In this document: positions 17,176-26,341 of the stretch, one piece after another
Position numbering within the stretch: position 1 is the stretch's first letter
Layout: each line of letters starts with the position of its first letter
From: JBEKTW01 sp049515655
Lineage (GTDB): Bacteria; Bacteroidota; Ignavibacteria; UBA10030; SZUA-254
DNA length: 54,896 nucleotides
Direction of reading: 5' to 3'
Assembly: GCA_049515655.1 (NCBI GenBank)
Contig: JBEKTW010000023.1
Location: 1-54,896 of the forward strand
The notes under the pieces: model-generated
The model's database searches: none
What the model saw: the letters and a program-made list of their open reading frames with translations, nothing else
Told to the model about the DNA's origin: nothing
Translations under genes and position numbers: made by a program

Positions 17176-20100
17176 TTATGTCAATGGGATTCTTACGGTA
17201 ACGGTTGTTCCGCCGCCGGGAAGTCTGCGGACGTCGATGCTTCCTCCGAACGGAAGTACTCGTTCTTTCATGCCAAGGATCCCGAACGAGCCCACCTTGT
17301 GCGAGGCCTCTTCGGAAATACCCTTTCCGTTATCCTGGATATCCATGACGATCGCGTCTGACTCCTTCTTGAGGACAATGCTCACCTTGCTTGCCTGGGC
17401 GTGGCGCGCGACGTTGGTCAACGATTCCTGGAGGATCCGGAAAATCGCCGTGGAGCGGTGCGGGTCTATCTGAAAGCCTTCAATCTGATACGAATAGGAA
17501 CACTTGGTGCCTGTTCTGCGCTGGAATTCTTCAGCCTGCCATTCGATGGCGGCGGCAAGGCCGAGACTGTCGAGAACGGCGGGCCGCAGCTCGGTAATGG
17601 TTTTCCGCATGGACGTTATGGCCCCGTCAACAAGTGAGGACATCGCGTTGATTCTTTCGATCAGTTTTTCTTTCGACCCGGGACCTTGCTGTTCACTCAG
17701 TTCTTCGGCAAAAAAGGACAGGTCCATTTTCATTCCTGTTAACGCCTGTCCGAGATCATCGTGGATTTCCCGGGCGATCCTCATGCTTTCTTCTTCGCGA
17801 ATGATCTGCAGCCGCGAGGCGAGGAGGCGCAACTGCTCGTACGATTCCTTCAATTGTTCCTCCGCGTGTTTGCGCTCGCTGATATCCTGCGCAATGCCGA
17901 GGTAGCCGATGGGTTTCCCTTCCTTGTCGCGAATGACGGACGTGTTGAGGGAAACCGGAAAATCTGCCCCGTCTTTCTTTCGGTTATAGAGCTCGCCCGA
18001 CCAGCTGCCGAGCCGCGTGCGCTCGAGAATCTCTTTGTGAATGTCCGGCGGGTTAAGCGGTGAAGCGAAGAATTCCGCACCCTTGCCCAAAATCTCCTTT
18101 TCCTCGCATCCGTACGTCTGGAGAAAGCTCTTATTGACGAACACGAGCCGGTTGTCGAGGTCGGTCAGCGAGATGAGTTCGGTCGTACCTTCGAAGGCGT
18201 GAGCGAAAATGTGGAGCTGCTCCTCCGTGCGTTTCCGCTCGATCGCCAGTGCGATCTCGTTACCGATCGATGTCAGGAATTCGAGGTCACGCTGGGTGTA
18301 AGCGTTCGGGTCTTCGTAGTGCTGGACGACCAGTACACCGATGGACTCGGTTGCCGACTTCAGGGGTACCCCCAGCCAGGAAGGCGAATTTGTTCCAACC
18401 AATTCGACTTCTCCCTCTTTTACCAGTTGTTCGAAACGCTCCTGTGTGAGGAGGAGCGGTTGACCCGTCCGAAAAACGTAGGCAGTGCAGCTCTTCCCCA
18501 GTTGATGGGGCGCGAAGGGACGGTCGAACTTGTCGATGAAAAAGGTCGTGTCGAACATTCCCGTGGTCTTGTTGTACAGGAGGATGAAGCAATTCTCGGC
18601 GTAGATCACTCTTTTGAGCGACTGGTGGATGCGGTGAAGCAGTTTATCGAGGCTTTCAGCCGAACTCACTCCTTGAATGATCTCGAACATCACTTGCCGT
18701 TCCGACTCCGCTCTCCTGCGCTGGGTGATGTCGAGAATAAAGCAGAAACCCCGATCCTTGCGCCCTTCAAGAAGGGCAGCTCCGAGGAGGATCGGAACAC
18801 GGGTTCCGTCTTTGCGGAGATATTCTGTCTCGAAGGGAAGGCATGCTCCGGTGGCGGCCATTTCCTGAAGCGCACGTTCGTTCAGGAGAATATATTCGAG
18901 AGGCTTCACATCGTTGAGGAATTCGTTTTCGGGAAGAACAGCCTCTTCGCTGTATCCGGCAATTTTGAGGAACGCCTTGTTTGCCTCCGTGACCTTGCCG
19001 CTGATGTCCCAGAAAACGATGCCGAGCATGTCGGATTTGAAGAGGTTCCTCATTCGTGCTTCACTTTCCCTGAGGGTCTCTTCAGCATGCCTGCGTTCGG
19101 TGATGTCGCGGTAGTTAACGACGATGGCCTGAACGTATGGATCGGCCAGTAAGTTCATTGCCACACCTTCCGCCCATCTCCAGGACCCGTTCTTATGAAC
19201 CATGCGGCACTTAAAGGGGACCAAACCCTTCTGCCGATATGACAGCTCGTTGAACAACACCTCGAGGTCCGGTCGTTCATCCGGATGGACAAGTTCGAAA
19301 ACGTCATGAGCGATGAGTTCTTCGGACGCATAGCCCAGGATTCTTCTGACCGAAGGGCTTACGTAGGAGAGCATGCCGCGCGCGTCTATGAGCGCGACCG
19401 CGTCGGAACTGTTTTCGATGAGCGCGCGGAATCGATTCTGACTGCGCAGAAGGGCTTCGTCCGCCCGCTTGCGTTCAGTGATGTCGAAGTATATCCGGTA
19501 CACTCCCTCGGGCTGCCCGTCGACGACGATGGGAATTTCGTAGACGCTGACATGAACCGGCTCCCCATCCTTTCGTTTCCTCACCGTTTCAGTGAAGATC
19601 GTTCCGCCGTCGGGAATCTCGCGCAGCCGTGCCTCCGCTTCCGCCTTGAGATCGTCCGGAAGGATGATATCGCCGAGCGCCTTCTCCCGCACCTCATCAA
19701 GCGAAAATTGAAAAATGCTCTGAAAGCCGCGGCTAAGGTCGATTATTTTACCGTTCTTGTCGAGTTCGACAATACCGATGGGGGCGTTATCAAAGAGTTG
19801 CCGGAGACGCGCCTTCTCCAGCGCCATCTTTTCTTCGGCACGCTTGCGATCGCCGATGTCTCTTCCAACAAGGATGAATCCGATGACGCCTTCCCCTTCG
19901 ACGATAGGCGAAACCGAGAAATTCATATGGACGCGCCCGCCGCTCTTACACGCGATCTTCATATCGAGGAGAAACTCCTGTCGGTGGCCCCGGCGGACAC
20001 TCTCGCAATGCTTCTCAAGCGCCTCTCGTTCTTCAGCAACCTCTGTAAATGCGCGCCCCAGGAGATCCTGTTCAGAATATCCCCACTGCGCAATCGCGGC

Positions 20101-20442
20101 TGCGTTCACGCTTTCAATCTGGAGATGTTGATTGGTTCTGATGAACACGTCGCGCATCGCCGCCAGGGATTCAGCAGGGAAATGGGCGGACTTGTCGGGT
20201 CTGGTATTTTTACGAAAAAGGGACATCGTCACGGCAAAGAGGGCAATCGCCGAGAAGAGAAAATACCACGAACTATCGGGGTGCGATACGGTGAAAATGT
20301 CAGGATGGAAAGGTTGACCATAAAGAATAAGTGTGGGGAGCGCGAAGCCGGACAAATATGCTCCGGGTCTCGTGCAAGCCGTTGTAATCCAGCGAATGAA
20401 CGAATTCAGTTGTGCGATTCTGATACCAAAGAAGATGGACAT
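17176..20442 (-). CDS. Multi-PAS/GAF sensor kinase, NarX-type (HisKA_3)
   Basis: 1088 residues. Two predicted membrane helices (about 27-45 and 58-76) anchor the N-terminus. Four PAS domains follow (about 90-205, 205-325, 325-452, 452-575), a GAF domain (about 575-745, with a Cys in the LGKSCTAYVF segment), a fifth PAS domain (745-870), and a HisKA_3 dimerisation domain with His894 (REIHDDLGQ). A NarX-type HATPase_c domain closes the protein (ESLTNVARHAQ, DNGKGI, GSFGILGMKERV). PAS linkers carry the DITERKRAEE pattern. Its stop is 24 bases before the NarL-type regulator, its obvious partner. No haem- or flavin-binding residues can be called with confidence, so the stimulus is unknown. Confidence 0.92.
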   Translation of the reverse strand: MSIFFGIRIAQLNSFIRWITTACTRPGAYLSGFALPTLILYGQPFHPDIFTVSHPDSSWYFLFSAIALFAVTMSLFRKNTRPDKSAHFPAESLAAMRDVFIRTNQHLQIESVNAAAIAQWGYSEQDLLGRAFTEVAEEREALEKHCESVRRGHRQEFLLDMKIACKSGGRVHMNFSVSPIVEGEGVIGFILVGRDIGDRKRAEEKMALEKARLRQLFDNAPIGIVELDKNGKIIDLSRGFQSIFQFSLDEVREKALGDIILPDDLKAEAEARLREIPDGGTIFTETVRKRKDGEPVHVSVYEIPIVVDGQPEGVYRIYFDITERKRADEALLRSQNRFRALIENSSDAVALIDARGMLSYVSPSVRRILGYASEELIAHDVFELVHPDERPDLEVLFNELSYRQKGLVPFKCRMVHKNGSWRWAEGVAMNLLADPYVQAIVVNYRDITERRHAEETLRESEARMRNLFKSDMLGIVFWDISGKVTEANKAFLKIAGYSEEAVLPENEFLNDVKPLEYILLNERALQEMAATGACLPFETEYLRKDGTRVPILLGAALLEGRKDRGFCFILDITQRRRAESERQVMFEIIQGVSSAESLDKLLHRIHQSLKRVIYAENCFILLYNKTTGMFDTTFFIDKFDRPFAPHQLGKSCTAYVFRTGQPLLLTQERFEQLVKEGEVELVGTNSPSWLGVPLKSATESIGVLVVQHYEDPNAYTQRDLEFLTSIGNEIALAIERKRTEEQLHIFAHAFEGTTELISLTDLDNRLVFVNKSFLQTYGCEEKEILGKGAEFFASPLNPPDIHKEILERTRLGSWSGELYNRKKDGADFPVSLNTSVIRDKEGKPIGYLGIAQDISERKHAEEQLKESYEQLRLLASRLQIIREEESMRIAREIHDDLGQALTGMKMDLSFFAEELSEQQGPGSKEKLIERINAMSSLVDGAITSMRKTITELRPAVLDSLGLAAAIEWQAEEFQRRTGTKCSYSYQIEGFQIDPHRSTAIFRILQESLTNVARHAQASKVSIVLKKESDAIVMDIQDNGKGISEEASHKVGSFGILGMKERVLPFGGSIDVRRLPGGGTTVTVRIPLT

Positions 20443-20532
20443 CCTGCCAAATCCCTGCTTTTCAAAATATAAACATACACTTCGGCAAACGCAAGTAGGC
20501 CTGTTTTCGTGGAAATCCGCCGGTGGAAGGAA

Positions 20533-21843
20533 TCACTGACCGGGGAGATTTCCCCCAATTGCTCTTTCCAAAGCATACCCGCTGATAACCTGTTGGTACA
20601 GCGCTTCGAGGTAGAGCAACTCTGACTGCGCGAGGGCCGTTTCCGCGTCGAGAAGGTCGAGGTTGGTTATGACGCCGCTTTCATAGCGCACGGTCGCGAT
20701 CGCGAGCGCCTCTTTCGCCTGCTCCACCTGCAAGGCAGAGGTCTTTATTTTCTCGGCATTCATCTGGACGTCGGACACGGCTTGCTGCACCTCGGTGAAG
20801 ATCGAGCGTTCCAGGTCGCGGGTGTGTGCCTCCGACGCCCGAAGATTTGCCCGGGCTTCCTGCTCCTCGCTGCGCGTTCGGTATCCATTGAAGATCGGGA
20901 CGGATGCTTCAACGGCCGCGACCCAGTTTCCCCGGAAAACGTCGAGGTTGGGAAAGTATCCGTTTTTCAAGCCGTAGGTGAGATCCACTTTCAGTGCGGG
21001 CATATCGCGCAAGGATGCGACGTGTGCCTGTAAGTCGGCGCTTCTCTCCGCGTCATGCGCTTGCACAAGCTCCACACGTTGTTTTTGCGCGATGGCGGTG
21101 AGCGAGTCGAGGTTTATGTTGACGGAAACAGGAATGAATTCCCCGCGCAAACGGATCTCCGCATTTACGGGAAGGTTCAGCAAACGGCGCATCATCGCCT
21201 CTTGTTTTTGATGTCCGTTTTGGAGGTCGAATTTCTTGTTCTGTGCGGCAGCGATGCGCACCTGGGTCGTCAGCACGTCGAAATCGGTGGCCGTTTCGGC
21301 GCGGACCTTCTTTTGCGCCATCAGAAGATGCTGGCTCAAGACGTCGATCTGTCGGTCTTGGACTTGGATGCTCTGGCGGAGGAACAGAATTGAGTAGAAC
21401 GTTTGAACGGTAAAATATGCGAGGTTGGTTCTGATGACCTCAACTGCGGTTGTCGCGGATTGAACGCTCGAGAGACTGAGGTCGAGGGCCGCAGAGGTCT
21501 TTCCGAAGTCGTAAATTGTCTGCCGCAATGATATATGTTCATCAAAATTGTTTGCACTGAACAACTGGAAAGAGCCGAGACCGGGGAACCCCATTTCCGA
21601 GATCGGGTCGAGTCTCGTGTATCCAAGCTCCGCCTCGCTGACCGGGTAGTAGCCGCTGCGGCTTTGTTCGACGCGCGCGAGAGAGGCCTGGAATGCCTCG
21701 GATGCTTGTTGGACCAACGGATGACGCTCAATCACTTGCCGTACCGCCTGTTCAACCGTCAAAGAATCGGAAGTCTGTGGTTGTGCGGGCTGGCCGGTCA
21801 GGATAAGAAGCAGCGCCGGCGTGAGAAAGAATGATCTTTTCAT
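20533..21843 (-). CDS. TolC-family outer membrane efflux protein
   Basis: 436 residues with an N-terminal signal peptide (MKRSFFLTPALLLILTGQPAQ). Two repeated outer-membrane-efflux halves are visible, each with long coiled helices and a conserved 'Y..G' region (ATVRYESGVITNLDLLDAETAL). TolC proteins form a trimeric channel across outer membrane and periplasm that docks to an inner-membrane pump through a membrane-fusion protein. It is the last gene of the tetR/hlyD/MFS/tolC operon, 33 bases after the transporter. Substrates cannot be read from sequence. Confidence 0.92.
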   Translation of the reverse strand: MKRSFFLTPALLLILTGQPAQPQTSDSLTVEQAVRQVIERHPLVQQASEAFQASLARVEQSRSGYYPVSEAELGYTRLDPISEMGFPGLGSFQLFSANNFDEHISLRQTIYDFGKTSAALDLSLSSVQSATTAVEVIRTNLAYFTVQTFYSILFLRQSIQVQDRQIDVLSQHLLMAQKKVRAETATDFDVLTTQVRIAAAQNKKFDLQNGHQKQEAMMRRLLNLPVNAEIRLRGEFIPVSVNINLDSLTAIAQKQRVELVQAHDAERSADLQAHVASLRDMPALKVDLTYGLKNGYFPNLDVFRGNWVAAVEASVPIFNGYRTRSEEQEARANLRASEAHTRDLERSIFTEVQQAVSDVQMNAEKIKTSALQVEQAKEALAIATVRYESGVITNLDLLDAETALAQSELLYLEALYQQVISGYALERAIGGNLPGQ

Positions 21844-21876
21844 AACCGTTTTTAACCTTTGCTGAGTACCATATGC

Positions 21877-23496
21877 TTATTCTATCGCGGCCGTTTCGGT
21901 TTTCTGTTTCCGCGTTCGTGCCTTCAGAAAAAATATCGGAACGACTCCGATGATAGTGATAATGGCCGCTATGAGGAAGTCGTCGTTGATCGCATCGACA
22001 AACGCTTGCGCCACGATGTGAGAACCAAGCATCGACTGCACCCGGAGCGACGCCGCCGTGATCGTTCCTCCGACAGTGGACTGGACAAAACGCTGCAGTA
22101 TGGAGGATGTGTGCTGGAATGCCGGTGAGTACGGATTCACCATCTGGCCGTACGATGTCGTGTGGAATATTGTTCGCTGCGTGAGCAGAGTGCCAAGAAT
22201 CGCCACCCCGAAGCTTCCGCCAACCTGCCGGATGACGTTGAACAATCCGGATGCCTGCGCCATCTTGTTCTTCGGAATTTCCGAGAGCGCGATGGTGCTC
22301 AACGGCGCAAAAACCATACCCATCCCGAAGCCGCGGATATACAGGGGCAACATGATTTGAGCGTGCTCGCTGAAAAGCGAAAGGGAGCTGTTGAGATACA
22401 AACTGAGTGCAAGGAGCGTGATGCCGACGACTGCCGGTATCTTCGGGCTGACCTTGTCGGAGAGTATCCCCGCAACGGGCGCCAGCATTCCCTGGAGGAT
22501 CCCAACCGGCAGGAAAACCGAGCCGGCTTGCAGAGCCGTATAACCGAGAGAGTTCTGGAGATAGAGCGGCAGCAGAAACGTGCTTCCGAACATCCCGAGC
22601 CCAAAAATAAAGAGAATGGCGTTGGAGACGGCGAAATTGAAGCTCTTGAAAAGTTTCAGCTCGATCAAAGGGTGTCTGACCGTGAATTCCGTGATCAGGA
22701 ATACAAGCAGCCCGAGGCCGGAGACCGCGAAGCAGGTGAGAATGAACGGCGACGTCCATCCTCCGACATTCCATGCCGCGTTAGCATCGGAAAGAGCGAG
22801 GAGGAGTGATGTGAGGAACGCGGTCAGGGAGAGGAAACCCACAAAGTCAAACGACCGGACGTGCTCGGTCTTGTATTCCCGCTGGATGATGAGCGTTGCA
22901 AACATGCCCACGATTCCGACGGGCACGTTGACATCGAAGATTGCCTGCCAGTCAAAATTGTCGATCAGGTATCCACCGACCATCGGACCGAGGGAAACCG
23001 AGGCGGCCGCCGCTATCGACCAGAATCCCAGGGCTATTCCGCGCTGGTGGGGTGGAAACTCTCTCGTGACAATCGCCATTCCGACCGGCATCATGAAACC
23101 CGCGCCCGCACCCTGGATGATCCGGAAGACGATGAGCGCGTTCTCATCCCACGAGAGTCCGCAGAGGAATGAGCCGAGGGTGAACAGCATCAGTGCGAAG
23201 AAATATGTCCGCTTGTACCCGAAATGATCCGCGACCCAGCCGGAGGTGGGGAGCATGACGGCAAACACGAGCAGGTACGCCGTCAACACCCATTCGACTT
23301 TGTCAACGCTGACGCCGAAGGCCGCCATGAGTTTCGGCAAACCGACGTTGACGATCGTCGCGTCGAGCACCGCCATGAACGTCCCGATCATGATGTTGGC
23401 AAGTACCCACCATTTGTACGACGCGTGCTCGTGGTGAAGCGACTCGTACCGGCCGATGAGCTGCGAGCGGATGAAGTGATGCGGCGATCGCGCCAT
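21877..23496 (-). CDS. DHA2-family (EmrB/QacA) drug-proton antiporter
   Basis: 539 residues with about 14 predicted membrane helices. The first helix carries the family-typical 'LDATIVNVGLPKL' motif; the loop between helices 2 and 3 has GWVADHFGYKR (MFS motif A), and helix 5 has the antiporter motif C region. The start lies three bases after the stop of the HlyD-type gene, so translation is likely coupled. With the HlyD and TolC partners it makes a tripartite pump of the EmrAB-TolC kind, which exports hydrophobic toxicants. Confidence 0.93.
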   Translation of the reverse strand: MARSPHHFIRSQLIGRYESLHHEHASYKWWVLANIMIGTFMAVLDATIVNVGLPKLMAAFGVSVDKVEWVLTAYLLVFAVMLPTSGWVADHFGYKRTYFFALMLFTLGSFLCGLSWDENALIVFRIIQGAGAGFMMPVGMAIVTREFPPHQRGIALGFWSIAAAASVSLGPMVGGYLIDNFDWQAIFDVNVPVGIVGMFATLIIQREYKTEHVRSFDFVGFLSLTAFLTSLLLALSDANAAWNVGGWTSPFILTCFAVSGLGLLVFLITEFTVRHPLIELKLFKSFNFAVSNAILFIFGLGMFGSTFLLPLYLQNSLGYTALQAGSVFLPVGILQGMLAPVAGILSDKVSPKIPAVVGITLLALSLYLNSSLSLFSEHAQIMLPLYIRGFGMGMVFAPLSTIALSEIPKNKMAQASGLFNVIRQVGGSFGVAILGTLLTQRTIFHTTSYGQMVNPYSPAFQHTSSILQRFVQSTVGGTITAASLRVQSMLGSHIVAQAFVDAINDDFLIAAIITIIGVVPIFFLKARTRKQKTETAAIE

Positions 23497-23499
23497 TTC

Positions 23500-24495
23500 T
23501 TATTTCACCTTCACTTTGACCTCTACCGACATCCCCGGAAGAAGCGGCATTGACGCCAACGAATCGGGTGCAGGATCCAGGGAGATTTTTACGGGGACCC
23601 GCTGGGTCACCTTCGTGAAGTTTCCTGAAGCGTTATTGGGCGGAATGAGAGAGAATTGCGAGGCAGTGTTCGACCCGAGTTGAATGACCTTTCCGTGGAA
23701 CCGATATTGCGTGTAGGAATCGACGGAAATCTCAACGGGGTCGCCGAGGTGAATCGAGGAGAGCTTGGTTTCTTCAAAGTTGGCGGTTACCCAGACGGTG
23801 CCGAGGTTGTAGATGCTGAAAATCGGTTGGGCAGGCTGCACGACATCGCCGGCAAGCGCCCATCGTTTGGAGACAATGCCGTCCATGGGTGAAACGATAA
23901 TTGTGTTTTGGAGGTTTGTTTGTGCCACGCCAAGCTGCGCCCTTGCCGAGCCAACCTGCGCGACTGCAATGGACTGCTGGGCATCTGCGACATCCCGGGC
24001 CTTCTGCGCATGGTCGAATTGCTCCTTCGGGATAACATTGTCCTTGAATTGCTTCTCCGCCCGCTGATAGTCTTCATCGGCCTTCTCCAGATTGACTTTC
24101 GCAAGTGCGACGTTTTGTTCTGCGGAAACGAAGGAGGCTTTCGCCAGTTGTTCCTGTGCCCGCACATCGGAGTCGTCCAATCGAACGAGCAGCTGCCCGG
24201 CTTTGACCGTGTCGCCTTCGTCGACCGTTAACCGGGTGATGCGGCCGAGCATTTTTGAGCTGATTGCGACGCGGTCGGCGTCGATGTACGCGTCGTCCGT
24301 CGAATCGTAGGCGCGAAAATTCGTGTACCAATACCAGACCGCCCACGCTGCGACGACGATGAGCAGGAAGAACGGAATGAGAATCCGTTTCTTGCGGTAC
24401 AGTGGAACCGTTTCTATATCTTCGCTGTCGTTGTCCTCGGCCGGCCGGTCGGACGGTGGAGGTGAGATTGTTGTGCTTCTATCATCTGCTTTCAT
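23500..24495 (-). CDS. HlyD/EmrA-type membrane-fusion protein
   Basis: 331 residues from the ATG at 24495, chosen over an upstream in-frame start at 24615 because GAGGA precedes it by six bases. A cytoplasmic tail of about 40 residues precedes one membrane helix (ILIPFFLLIVVAAWAVWYWY), then a lipoyl/barrel-sandwich domain split by a coiled-coil hairpin (about 110-200) and a beta-barrel. It bridges the MFS pump and the TolC channel. Its start overlaps the end of the TetR gene by 14 bases, suggesting coupling. Confidence 0.92.
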   Translation of the reverse strand: MKADDRSTTISPPPSDRPAEDNDSEDIETVPLYRKKRILIPFFLLIVVAAWAVWYWYTNFRAYDSTDDAYIDADRVAISSKMLGRITRLTVDEGDTVKAGQLLVRLDDSDVRAQEQLAKASFVSAEQNVALAKVNLEKADEDYQRAEKQFKDNVIPKEQFDHAQKARDVADAQQSIAVAQVGSARAQLGVAQTNLQNTIIVSPMDGIVSKRWALAGDVVQPAQPIFSIYNLGTVWVTANFEETKLSSIHLGDPVEISVDSYTQYRFHGKVIQLGSNTASQFSLIPPNNASGNFTKVTQRVPVKISLDPAPDSLASMPLLPGMSVEVKVKVK

Positions 24496-25156
24496 GTTTT
24501 GTCCTCTTGTACTGCGTTGAAGGTCTGATGCCGCGAACAAAGACCTCGGCAAAATATCTCGTCTCAATGTCGAGCTGGGAATACGTTTTCCTGTCGGGGT
24601 GGGAGCTGTCCGCATCTCGCATCGTTCTCAGGTAAAGTCCCTGCAGTGCGTGAAGCAGGAGGCTTGCCGTACGCCGGGCGTCACACGCCAGGAATTCACC
24701 CGACGTATGACCTTCCTGAAAAACCCGCTGCAGGAAGCCCAGTTCCTGTTGTTCAAAATTTCTGAACAAATCCCGGAAGGTCGACTTTATTCTGGTCCAT
24801 GAGTGATAATCGAGCCGGCTGAGATTCGCCAGCTCCCGGAAAAACTGCTGGCGCTTCTCGACGTAATGGTGGAGCAGTTCGGCGTACGAAAACTCGGCTT
24901 CCGACAGCTCATCGATATCTTTCGCGAATTGTCTTTGCTCTTCCCTGATGACCGCTCCGAAAAGGCTTTCCTTCGTCGGGAAATAGTAGTAAATACACCC
25001 CTTGACGACGCCGATGTCCTCGGCCACTTCTTCCATGGTCACTTTAGAGAAACCGTAATGGGCAAAGAGCCTGCGGGCCGCTTCGAGGATCAACTTCTCC
25101 TTCTTTCCGTACAGATGCGGCTGGGCGATACTAAACGATTTGACTTTCAGGGTCAT
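24482..25156 (-). CDS. TetR-family repressor of the efflux operon
   Basis: 224 residues. The N-terminal helix-turn-helix (about 18-65: LILEAARRLFAHYGFSKVTM, EVAEDIGVVKGCIYYYF) is typical of TetR proteins. The C-terminal ligand domain is all-helical and variable. Being first in an operon with membrane-fusion, MFS and TolC genes points to local repression relieved by a pump substrate. An inverted repeat TTTGACT-N13-AGTCAAA (25139-25165) spans the start codon and could be an autoregulatory operator. Confidence 0.92.
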   Translation of the reverse strand: MTLKVKSFSIAQPHLYGKKEKLILEAARRLFAHYGFSKVTMEEVAEDIGVVKGCIYYYFPTKESLFGAVIREEQRQFAKDIDELSEAEFSYAELLHHYVEKRQQFFRELANLSRLDYHSWTRIKSTFRDLFRNFEQQELGFLQRVFQEGHTSGEFLACDARRTASLLLHALQGLYLRTMRDADSSHPDRKTYSQLDIETRYFAEVFVRGIRPSTQYKRTKHESR

Positions 25157-25165
25157 TTAGTCAAA
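25139..25165. promoter_or_regulatory. Candidate TetR operator
   Basis: TTTGACT and AGTCAAA are perfect 7-base inverted arms 13 bases apart, centred close to the TetR start codon (25154-25156). Size and position suit self-repression of the operon. This rests on symmetry alone. Confidence 0.35.
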
Positions 25166-25495
25166 TTTAGGGATAAAAACGGTGAGATGCAAATACGAGT
25201 GGTGAGCCACTTTGAATTGCGGGGAAAGGAAATCCCCTCCTTGGAGGGGTGTCGACGAAGTCGACGGGGTGGGTATCTATGGGTGAAATTCTACTCACAC
25301 TAACACATTCAGAATGCGACCGGTTTTTGACACACCCCTGTAGTCCCCTCTCAAGAGGGGACGTGATGGCGTTTCCCCTCTTTGATGTCAATCATATGTG
25401 TACAATGACCAATTAAATTGACCCGCTACCCCAATACGCTGCCGGTGAAACGTCCAACCCCGCGCCAGGAGGAAACCGCGGGGAGTTCGCGGAAC
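25157..25495. other. Spacer with hairpin repeats before the efflux operon
   Basis: It lies between the divergent efflux operon start and the uppP stop. It holds cccctccttggagggg (25234-25249), the adjoining palindrome gtcgacgaagtcgac, and the hairpin GTCCCCTC-TCAA-GAGGGGAC (25343-25362). These resemble repeats at 51859, 52853 and 54456. No gene is seen. The efflux promoter must lie in the 25160-25230 part. Confidence 0.6.
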
Positions 25496-26341
25496 TCAAA
25501 CCATCTTCAAGAAAAGAAGCACCAGGAGAACCGCACCCAGGAAAACACGGTATGCCACAAAAACATACGTCGTGTGGGTCTTGAGGTAGCGCAGGAGGAA
25601 TGCGATTGTCGCGTAGCCGACGATACCCGAGATGATCGTTGAAACTATAAGCGGGGCGATACCCAGGCCGCCGAGATGGTGTCGTGCTTCGTAGAGTTCA
25701 AAAAATCCGCTGGCGATGACCGCGGGAATGCTCAGGAGAAACGAGAACCTCGCGGCAGCTTCACGGGTTAAACCGAGAAACAGCCCGGCCGTGATTGTCG
25801 TCCCGGAGCGGGATGAGCCCGGAATCAACGCGCATGCTTGCGCCGTCCCGATGACCAGTGCGTCCCGCCAGGTCGTGCTTTCTTCAGTACGGTTGCGTTT
25901 GCCGGCCTTTTCCGCCCAGAGGAGAAAGAGCGCGACGACGATCTGGCTCGCCGCAATCGTGCTGATTTCTTTCGTGAACGTGCCTTCGATGACGTGTTTG
26001 AAGGCAAGTCCGATGACGGCGACCGGCAGTGTGCCGATGATGATCTTCCCCGCGAGCTGCGACTGTCGGCTCCATGAGATTTTTCCCGCCGGTTGACGGT
26101 GTCCCAGATCAAGAAAAACGCTCTTCACCATTTCGATGAGATCCCGGGAGAAATACACGATGACGGCTGCGACTGTTCCTAACTGCATGATCGCGATGAA
26201 AGCGGTCCAGTCTTCCGGACGGCTCGCATCAATCAATCCCAGAAGTTTTCCCGCAAGCGTCAAATGCGCAGTACTGCTAATGGGGAGAAACTCCGTCAAT
26301 CCTTGGATAATTCCCAGAAGAATCGCATAAAAGACATTCAT
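25496..26341 (-). CDS. uppP: Undecaprenyl-diphosphatase
   Basis: 281 residues, a polytopic membrane enzyme that dephosphorylates undecaprenyl diphosphate and so recycles the lipid carrier for peptidoglycan and surface glycans. Both signature regions are present: GLTEFLPISSTAHL near residue 20 and PGSSRSGTTITAGLFLG near residue 170. Length is normal for the BacA/UppP family. GGAG lies nine bases before the ATG. The gene appears to be monocistronic. Some members give bacitracin resistance when overproduced; nothing here bears on that. Confidence 0.96.
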   Translation of the reverse strand: MNVFYAILLGIIQGLTEFLPISSTAHLTLAGKLLGLIDASRPEDWTAFIAIMQLGTVAAVIVYFSRDLIEMVKSVFLDLGHRQPAGKISWSRQSQLAGKIIIGTLPVAVIGLAFKHVIEGTFTKEISTIAASQIVVALFLLWAEKAGKRNRTEESTTWRDALVIGTAQACALIPGSSRSGTTITAGLFLGLTREAAARFSFLLSIPAVIASGFFELYEARHHLGGLGIAPLIVSTIISGIVGYATIAFLLRYLKTHTTYVFVAYRVFLGAVLLVLLFLKMV